DNA from: Thiohalobacter sp.
Lineage (GTDB): Bacteria > Pseudomonadota > Gammaproteobacteria > DSM-19610
Reading direction: 5' to 3'
Length of the DNA stretch: 10,573 nucleotides
Assembly (NCBI GenBank): GCA_027010005.1
Contig: JALVCM010000260.1
Location: 1 to 10,573, forward strand
Shown: positions 1-5,016 of the stretch, in pieces
Layout: each line of letters begins with the position of its first letter
Position numbering within the stretch: position 1 is the first letter of the stretch
The notes under the pieces: model-generated
Seen by the model: only the letters and a program-made list of their open reading frames with translations
The model's database searches: none
Told to the model about the DNA's origin: nothing
Position numbers and translations under genes: made by a program

Positions 1-634
1 GAAACATAACCTTCCAGCCCTTCTGCCAGAAGCGCTTGCACCAGTCCAGATCCTCGCAGTGGAGAAAGTAGCCCTCATCGAGTGGGCCGACATCATCCAG
101 CGCCTCACGGCGGACGAACATGCAGGCACCCGAGATCGCGTCCACCTCGATGGGGTGCTCGGGCAGTGGCGCATCGACTTTGTTGATGCCGGCGCCGCGC
201 TTGCCGAACAGCGTGGAAAGGGCCGCCAGCGGCGTCGGTTCATCGCGCCGACAGCCGCGTTGTTCGGAGCCATCCTCGTTGAGAATGCGGGGGCCGCACA
301 TGCCGACATCGGGGCGGTGTTCCATGAATGTCATCAATCTCTCTATGCTTTCACACTGGATAATGCCGTCGGGGTTAAGGAAGAGTATGTAGGGAGTTCT
401 GGCAATAGGGAGGCAGTGGTTGTTGGCGACAGCAAAGCCTAAGTTTCGGCCATTTCGAATGATCTTTAAGCGTGGATCTTGTGGTAATGCTCGGAGGCTG
501 CTGTCACTGGAGCCGTTGTCTGAGATGACGATTCGAGAAACGGATGGGCATGAAAGCCCGGACTCCACGCAATCGCGTAAGAGTGAGCCCGTATTGAAGT
601 TGACGATGATGACCGTAACAGCAGGTTTGTTCAT
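1..634 (-). CDS. Family 2 glycosyltransferase, rhamnosyltransferase (WbbL) type, partial at left edge
   Basis: The reverse strand reads open from an ATG at 634 down to the window edge, giving the first 211 residues; the C-terminus lies outside. It is a GT-A fold family 2 enzyme that would add a sugar from a nucleotide donor to a lipid-linked glycan on the cytoplasmic face. Visible motifs are the opening strand VTVIIVNFNT (6-15), the donor-binding ISDNGSSDSS (37-46), NLGFAVANN (64-72), the metal-binding variant LNPDG (86-90), SGACMFVRREAL (168-179) and the acceptor/base region EDLDW (194-198). This set resembles WbbL-type rhamnosyltransferases, but the donor cannot be assigned. It is transcribed away from the export operon. 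The first ~103 codons are about 45-57% GC in sampled blocks, while the rest (below about position 325) is 62-70%, so the gene looks like a recombinant. The ribosome-binding site is weak (GGGACGGG just upstream). Confidence 0.88.
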   Translation of the reverse strand, partial: MNKPAVTVIIVNFNTGSLLRDCVESGLSCPSVSRIVISDNGSSDSSLRALPQDPRLKIIRNGRNLGFAVANNHCLPIARTPYILFLNPDGIIQCESIERLMTFMEHRPDVGMCGPRILNEDGSEQRGCRRDEPTPLAALSTLFGKRGAGINKVDAPLPEHPIEVDAISGACMFVRREALDDVGPLDEGYFLHCEDLDWCKRFWQKGWKVMF

Positions 635-657
635 GCCCGTCCCATTAGAAGGTAATG

Positions 658-666
658 GTTATAGCA
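658..666 (-). promoter_or_regulatory. Extended -10 promoter candidate for the leftward glycosyltransferase
   Basis: Read on the minus strand, this is TGC followed by TATAAC, an extended -10 element with five of six -10 bases. A start near 651 would leave a leader of about 17 nt before the ATG at 634. The best -35 (GAGACA, 683-688) is poor and 19 nt away, so the call rests on the extended -10. Confidence 0.3.
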
Positions 667-1089
667 GATAGTCGTCTAGCCCTGTCTCGCAACGTTAGCC
701 TGAATGCGTTGCGGCTGGTTGCATGGTCGAGCCTGGGTCACTACTATAGCCCTCCCTTCACTGCTTTGGGTTATTATTCCTTTGGTCGAGCTGCCTTGCA
801 ATGCCGCCCAATACATGGCCGCCACAGCTGATTGGGTTTGATGGTAAAGGGTCAGTCCGTTTTATGGCGGGGTGTGGGTAGGCCAGTAGCGTGGATCCAG
901 TGTGTTTGCCCAGAGACGAAACTGGGAAAAGCAAATGTATGTTACTTGGTCGCATAATTGGGCGACGAGTCTCGAGTTGGACAGTTTGTTTGTCAAGCTA
1001 TTTAGATCTTGCGCTATTGCCTAGAACCCGCTTGTCGCCCTTTGTCTTGGGGAGGGTAAGTATGGCTGTCTATGTGGAAAGCGTTGGCA

Positions 1090-1098
1090 TGATATAAA
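1090..1098 (+). promoter_or_regulatory. Extended -10 promoter candidate for the wzm-wzt operon
   Basis: TGATATAAA is a TGn extended -10 joined to TATAAA (five of six -10 bases). No good -35 stands 16-18 nt upstream, which extended -10 promoters tolerate. Transcription would begin near 1105, about 73 nt before the ops-like motif and about 244 nt before the first gene of the operon. That order (promoter, ops, long leader, first gene) is what is expected of an RfaH-dependent polysaccharide operon. Confidence 0.4.
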
Positions 1099-1177
1099 TT
1101 CTGCAGGTTGTTTCTATTACTGCGAATGAGGGAGTCTGAATGCGTCCGCTATAGGCTGAGTCGCTTGTCAACAGGGG

Positions 1178-1185
1178 GGCGGTAG
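1178..1185 (+). promoter_or_regulatory. ops / JUMPstart-like element (putative RfaH recruitment site)
   Basis: GGCGGTAG is an exact match to the eight-base core of the operon polarity suppressor element. It is preceded by CAGGGG, as in enterobacterial JUMPstart sequences. Known function: ops pauses RNA polymerase and loads the antiterminator RfaH, allowing transcription of long polysaccharide operons. Here it lies in the presumed leader, 163 nt before the wzm start. The bases after the core (ATCTT) differ from the enterobacterial CGTG. CGGT (1180-1183) can pair with ACCG (1192-1195). An exact 8-mer would occur by chance on one strand of this region about 1% of the time, but a second copy exists inside wzm at 2113, so chance is not excluded. 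Confidence 0.45.
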
Positions 1186-1202
1186 ATCTTCACCGATACA
1201 TC

Positions 1203-1225
1203 GCCTTTGTGGTAAGGCTTCTTCT
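1203..1225 (+). terminator. Possible leader attenuator hairpin
   Basis: GCCTT (1203-1207) pairs with AAGGC (1214-1218) around a six-base loop and is followed by TTCTTCT. The five-pair stem is short and the T tract is interrupted, so intrinsic termination would be weak. Its place just downstream of the ops-like motif is where an RfaH-suppressed pause or terminator would sit. Confidence 0.25.
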
Positions 1226-1348
1226 GTGAAAAATCAGATGATTGTGTTTGGCTAGGCTCGGTTTGCTGTACTTATGGTGCATGGCATGGCATCCGTGTGT
1301 TTTGCAGCCCGTTGGTCTGGTGGTTGTTCTAGTAAATGAGGCGCTCGA

Positions 1349-2179
1349 TTGGATTCATATTCACCATTTTCGGTATCACCAAGATTCCTTTTAAGGAGTG
1401 TTTGGGAGAACCGTCAGTTGATAGCGCAACTGACATCAAGGGAGATAATTGGTCGATATCGTGGCTCAGTACTGGGTGTTTTCTGGTCGTTTGTTACCCC
1501 GGTGTTCATGCTCGCGATTTATACTTTCGTATTTAGCGTTGTGTTTAAGGCGCGATGGGGGTTGGCAGGGGGGGAGTCAAAGGCGGAGTTCGCACTGCTT
1601 TTGTTTGCCGGGCTTATCGTATTCAACCTTTTCTCAGAATGTCTGACTCGCGCACCTTCACTTATATTGTCGCATGCTACCTACGTAAAGAAAGTTGTTT
1701 TTCCGCTCGAGATCTTGCCATGGGTTAGCATGGGATCAGCCTTGTTTCATGCCGCTATCAGCTTGCTTGTATGGTTGATCGCTTATGGGGTGTTTTACGG
1801 TCATCCTCATGTTTCAGTGCTATTGCTGCCAGTTGTACTGTTCCCATTTGTTCTTTTGGTGATGGGGTTGTCTTGGTTTCTTGCGTCGTTAGGGGTTTAT
1901 CTGCGGGATATTTCAAATTTGATCGGAACGTTGTTGACGGTCTTGATGTTTCTGTCTCCAATATTTTACCCAGTTTCTGCTTTACCTGAAAAATACCGCG
2001 TATACCTATATCTGAACCCTTTGACCCCAGTCGTCGAGCAGGTTCGCAATATCCTATATTGGGGTGGTGGGGTCAATTGGGCTGCATATGTTTTGTATGC
2101 GCTGATGTCCCTGGCGGTAGCTTTGATGGGGTTTGTCTGGTTCCAAAATACCCGAAGAGGATTTGCCGATGTCCTCTGA
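1349..2179 (+). CDS. wzm: ABC-2 type polysaccharide export permease (Wzm)
   Basis: This is a 276-residue inner-membrane protein, the usual size for Wzm/KpsM/TagG permeases. With Wzt it would form the channel that moves undecaprenyl-diphosphate-linked glycan to the periplasmic face. Family signatures are REIIGRYRGSVLGVFWS (31-47), YVKKVVFPLE (112-121), the LRDI coupling segment (185-188), SPIFYP (203-208) and NPLTPVVEQVR (223-233). About six hydrophobic membrane spans are visible. The start is a TTG: an in-frame TGA at 1337-1339 excludes anything further upstream, no in-frame ATG precedes the conserved N-terminal signature, and GAGG (1338-1341) stands 7 nt before it. The non-ATG start may keep expression low. 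The stop overlaps the start of wzt by 11 nt. A G7 run occurs at 1568-1574. Confidence 0.93.
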   Translation: MDSYSPFSVSPRFLLRSVWENRQLIAQLTSREIIGRYRGSVLGVFWSFVTPVFMLAIYTFVFSVVFKARWGLAGGESKAEFALLLFAGLIVFNLFSECLTRAPSLILSHATYVKKVVFPLEILPWVSMGSALFHAAISLLVWLIAYGVFYGHPHVSVLLLPVVLFPFVLLVMGLSWFLASLGVYLRDISNLIGTLLTVLMFLSPIFYPVSALPEKYRVYLYLNPLTPVVEQVRNILYWGGGVNWAAYVLYALMSLAVALMGFVWFQNTRRGFADVL

Positions 2180-3518
2180 TGCTGTTATCAAGGTAGAGAA
2201 TCTGAGCAAATGTTACCAGATTTATGAGTCTCCCCGAGATCGTTTGAAGCAGTATATCATGCCTAAATTACGCTCCTTTTTTGGGGGGAAGGAGGTGCGG
2301 TACTATCGGGAGTTCTGGGCTTTGAAAGATGTGAGTTTCGAAGTTGGCAAGGGGCAGACGGTGGGGGTTCTTGGAAAAAATGGGGCGGGGAAGTCAACCT
2401 TGCTGCAGATTCTATGTGGAACTCTCAATCCAACCTCGGGGCGTGTCGAGGTAAACGGCCGAGTAGCAGCATTGCTTGAGTTGGGTGCAGGCTTTAGTCC
2501 GGAATTTACTGGGTTGGAAAATGTCTATCTTAATGGGCAGTTGCTTGGGCTTAGCAAAAAAGACATTGATAGCAAGATTGAGGAGATTCGTGAGTTTGCG
2601 GATATAGGGGATTTTTTCTATCAGCCGGTAAAGACCTATTCCAGCGGCATGTTTGCTCGGTTAGCTTTTTCTGTCGCAGTGCATGTCGACCCTGATGTCC
2701 TGGTTGTCGATGAAGCGCTAAGTGTGGGGGATTCATGGTTTCAGCACAAATCGATTGATCGCATGAAGCGCCTGATGTCAAATGGGTGTACGGTTTTATT
2801 TGTAAGTCACTCGATTGACTCGGTAAGAGCAATATGTGAAAACGCAATCTGGCTAGAGAATGGAAGGATTAGGCTTATTGGCGATTCGCGGTCGGTGACG
2901 AACGAGTATATGAATGAAGTGTTCATCGAGCACAACAGGATAACTCTTGCTGCGACGGGCAATCAGAAAGGTAAGAAAGGTAACGAGGGAGAAGGGCAGG
3001 ATTCGAACGACTCATGTTCTAGCCATGGAGCGCGTCGGCGGTTTCAATCGGCTGGGAGTCGTCTTGACGCACGGTCGGTTCTTGAGGTCAGGGAGGTATC
3101 GATCAGAGATGGTGATGGGGATAAAGTCGAGTTTCTGCGTCAAGGTGACCCGTTTACGATTATGGTAGATATTGATTTTCTTCAGAATGTTGAAGATGTC
3201 AGTGTTGGATTTGTTATCAAGGATCAGTTCGGGCAGGAACTCACCGGAGAAAGTTTGTTCAATAATTATAGAAAAAGTTTCCATTTTCAGGCTGGCGAGT
3301 CGGTCAAGGTATGTTTTTCTTCAACGATGCTTTTTCGCGGTGGGCAATCGTATTCTCTGGCGTTGCGTATTAACCAGGTTTCGGAGTGGGACCGAAGCGA
3401 TAACGTGCTGATCTATGCTGACGATCTTGCTGCCGTTATTGAAGTTGTTTCTGATGGCGAATCCCCGATGTGGTTCATGTTTAAGCAAGAGTTTTCCGTC
3501 GAAGTGGTTTATGGCTAG
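2169..3518 (+). CDS. wzt: ABC polysaccharide export ATPase with C-terminal glycan-binding domain (Wzt)
   Basis: This 449-residue protein is the ATP-hydrolysing partner of Wzm. The nucleotide-binding domain (about 1-250) has Walker A GKNGAGKST (69-77), the Wzt-family LLELGAGF segment (102-109), signature YSSGM (157-161), Walker B ending in D181-E182 and the switch histidine H214. A hydrophilic low-complexity linker rich in G, K, E, N and S (about 262-300) leads to a beta-rich Wzt_C-like domain (about 303-449). In E. coli O9a-type systems this extra domain recognises the modified non-reducing end of the glycan and so restricts export to finished chains. ATG 2169 is preferred over an in-frame ATG at 2133 because GAAGAGG lies 8 nt upstream and the protein begins in the family style (VIKVENLSKCY). 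The gene overlaps wzm by 11 nt and the next gene by 8 nt. It contains a T6G6 run (2277-2288). Confidence 0.93.
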   Translation: MSSDAVIKVENLSKCYQIYESPRDRLKQYIMPKLRSFFGGKEVRYYREFWALKDVSFEVGKGQTVGVLGKNGAGKSTLLQILCGTLNPTSGRVEVNGRVAALLELGAGFSPEFTGLENVYLNGQLLGLSKKDIDSKIEEIREFADIGDFFYQPVKTYSSGMFARLAFSVAVHVDPDVLVVDEALSVGDSWFQHKSIDRMKRLMSNGCTVLFVSHSIDSVRAICENAIWLENGRIRLIGDSRSVTNEYMNEVFIEHNRITLAATGNQKGKKGNEGEGQDSNDSCSSHGARRRFQSAGSRLDARSVLEVREVSIRDGDGDKVEFLRQGDPFTIMVDIDFLQNVEDVSVGFVIKDQFGQELTGESLFNNYRKSFHFQAGESVKVCFSSTMLFRGGQSYSLALRINQVSEWDRSDNVLIYADDLAAVIEVVSDGESPMWFMFKQEFSVEVVYG

Positions 3519-5016
3519 GTTGATTTTCTATACTGATGAAGCGTCTATGGCGCTTGTCACCGGTCGGAAACCCGTTGTGATACTTGTTGGTGGTGACTTT
3601 GGGTATGCTAATTTTGGGGATGTGCTGCAGCTGAAGAGCGTTGTCAATTTTTATCGCGCTCAAACAGATCTGAACCCAGTTCCAGTATATTCTCTAGAGG
3701 CTATTCCAGATTCGGGCTATGTCGATCGAATAAAAAAATTGATCGGTGTAGATGCTTTGCTTTTTTTGTCCGCTGAAGCTGTTGATGTTGCTCGTCTTGG
3801 GCTAATTCCTGTGCCTAGTATCTCATGCTTGAGTGTCGTTCATCTTTATGGCGGTGGTTATTTGAACGATCGGTGGGGAGAGTATGTTCTTGACGTGGCG
3901 GAATGCTTTTTGGATAAGAGTGAATGTATCACCTATCTTATTAGCGGACAACAGGTTGGAGAGAAAGTCAGGGCGAGACTGCTCGACCATATTGACAGAT
4001 TTCGACCTAGGCTTGTTGGGGTTAGGGATTTTGAGTCTCTCGATCGGCTTGAAAGTTGGGGTGTGCCCGCGCGGTTTTCGTTCGATGACGCCTATGAGCC
4101 GTTGCTTGATCTTGCGAATCAAGTTCCAAAGATAAGGAAGAATCGTGTTATTGGGCACATAAACCTCTCGCCCTATGCTTCTGACAGTGTCGGTGAGAAG
4201 GCCCAAATGCTAGTCGCTGCTTTTCGCGAGATCATGGTGCGTTATCCGGAACACGAGCTCGTGATGGTAAACGCATACAACGATAGGCGCTCCGCGGTAA
4301 TGGACTCGCTGGCGTCGATTGTGGAGCTCGAAAACGAGTTTCCATATAAGGATTACTGCGTTCTTGATCTCGTGGATGGGGCCTATTCTGGAAATATTTC
4401 TAGGCCTGAGTTGCTCTCGTCGGAGGTGGCCGTATCCTGCTCGTATCATGTCACGCTGTTTTTGCATATTGCAGGTGTGCCGTGCTGGTTGTTTGCGCAA
4501 AACGCGTATTATGACCAGAAAGCGGGGGCTTTAAATGGCATGGAAAGCTATGAGGAATTTCTTCAAAAACCGGTTATACCTGACTATTCGGAACGCATTG
4601 ATTTGCGGGAGGCATGGCTGAGGGAGCTTGGTAATGTAATTGAAGTCAGAGGTCCTGAGGTCGATGCAATAGCTTTATCGCTAGATGTGGATGCTATTGA
4701 TTCTCTTTCTCCCTTTAAATTTAAACCGCGGGGGCATGAGGCTTTGGAGCGTCAGCTTGCGGAGCAGGCGGAGCAGCTGCAGGAGTTGCGTAACTATTGT
4801 GACGATTTGCGCTCTTCCCTGCAGCAAAGTTTGGCTTACCAGGAGGAGCTTGAGCGATCGCGAAGGGCGCAGTCTGGGCAGATCGACGAGTTGCGTTCGT
4901 ATGTTGATTCTCTTGAAGCCAGAAGTAATGCGCTTGCTGTTGAACTTGATCAGGCTCATCGAATTCTGGGTTCACGCAAGGAGTTGATTAAATTCATTGT
5001 GCGGAGTCGAAGATGA
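3511..5016 (+). CDS. Polysaccharide pyruvyltransferase family protein with C-terminal coiled coil
   Basis: This 501-residue predicted cytoplasmic protein has a polysaccharide pyruvyltransferase domain (about 20-400), the family that moves enolpyruvate from phosphoenolpyruvate to form pyruvate ketals on sugars (CsaB, WcaK). Family landmarks are GGDFGYANFGD (27-37), YGGGYLND (113-120), VGVRDFESLDRL (169-180) and SYH-LFLHIAGVP near H313 (311-324). From about 408 to 485 hydrophobic residues recur with 3-4 spacing (L412, L416, L423, L426, L433, L437, L447, I458, L461, V465, L468, L475, L479) amid E, Q and R: about ten heptads of coiled coil. A basic amphipathic tail (KELIKFIVRSRR, 490-501) follows. 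ATG 3511 overlaps the wzt stop, supporting coupled translation; 3547 is an alternative start with no better ribosome-binding site. By position beside wzt it may cap the glycan. The family also contains members without pyruvyl transfer activity, so the reaction is inferred. Confidence 0.8.
   Translation: MARLIFYTDEASMALVTGRKPVVILVGGDFGYANFGDVLQLKSVVNFYRAQTDLNPVPVYSLEAIPDSGYVDRIKKLIGVDALLFLSAEAVDVARLGLIPVPSISCLSVVHLYGGGYLNDRWGEYVLDVAECFLDKSECITYLISGQQVGEKVRARLLDHIDRFRPRLVGVRDFESLDRLESWGVPARFSFDDAYEPLLDLANQVPKIRKNRVIGHINLSPYASDSVGEKAQMLVAAFREIMVRYPEHELVMVNAYNDRRSAVMDSLASIVELENEFPYKDYCVLDLVDGAYSGNISRPELLSSEVAVSCSYHVTLFLHIAGVPCWLFAQNAYYDQKAGALNGMESYEEFLQKPVIPDYSERIDLREAWLRELGNVIEVRGPEVDAIALSLDVDAIDSLSPFKFKPRGHEALERQLAEQAEQLQELRNYCDDLRSSLQQSLAYQEELERSRRAQSGQIDELRSYVDSLEARSNALAVELDQAHRILGSRKELIKFIVRSRR

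Larger units (their letters stand above)
635..1348. other. Divergent intergenic region and operon leader
   Basis: This 714-bp stretch separates the leftward glycosyltransferase from the rightward export operon. I see no convincing gene: the short open frames in it lack ribosome-binding sites and recognisable protein motifs. It holds a candidate promoter for each direction, an ops/JUMPstart-like motif, a small hairpin and a short tandem repeat (GCATG, nearly three copies, 1279-1292). A long untranslated region of this kind upstream of a polysaccharide operon is typical of RfaH-controlled loci. The part from 760 to about 1060 shows nothing I can assign. Confidence 0.6.

Noticed and set aside
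59..671. Plus-strand open frames across the left end
   Set aside because: They are antisense to the family 2 glycosyltransferase, whose motifs on the minus strand are unmistakable.
719..747. TTGCAT - 17 bp - TACTAT as a rightward promoter
   Set aside because: The spacing is ideal, but the -35 matches only three of six bases and the -10 only four; it would add a 600-nt leader. The extended -10 at 1090 is better placed.
758..1097. Short open frames on both strands of the intergenic region (65-68 codons)
   Set aside because: They have no ribosome-binding sites, domains or plausible protein composition, and overlap one another on opposite strands.
1279..1292. GCATG tandem repeat as a phase-variation repeat in the leader
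   Set aside because: It has fewer than three copies, too few to be an unstable repeat.
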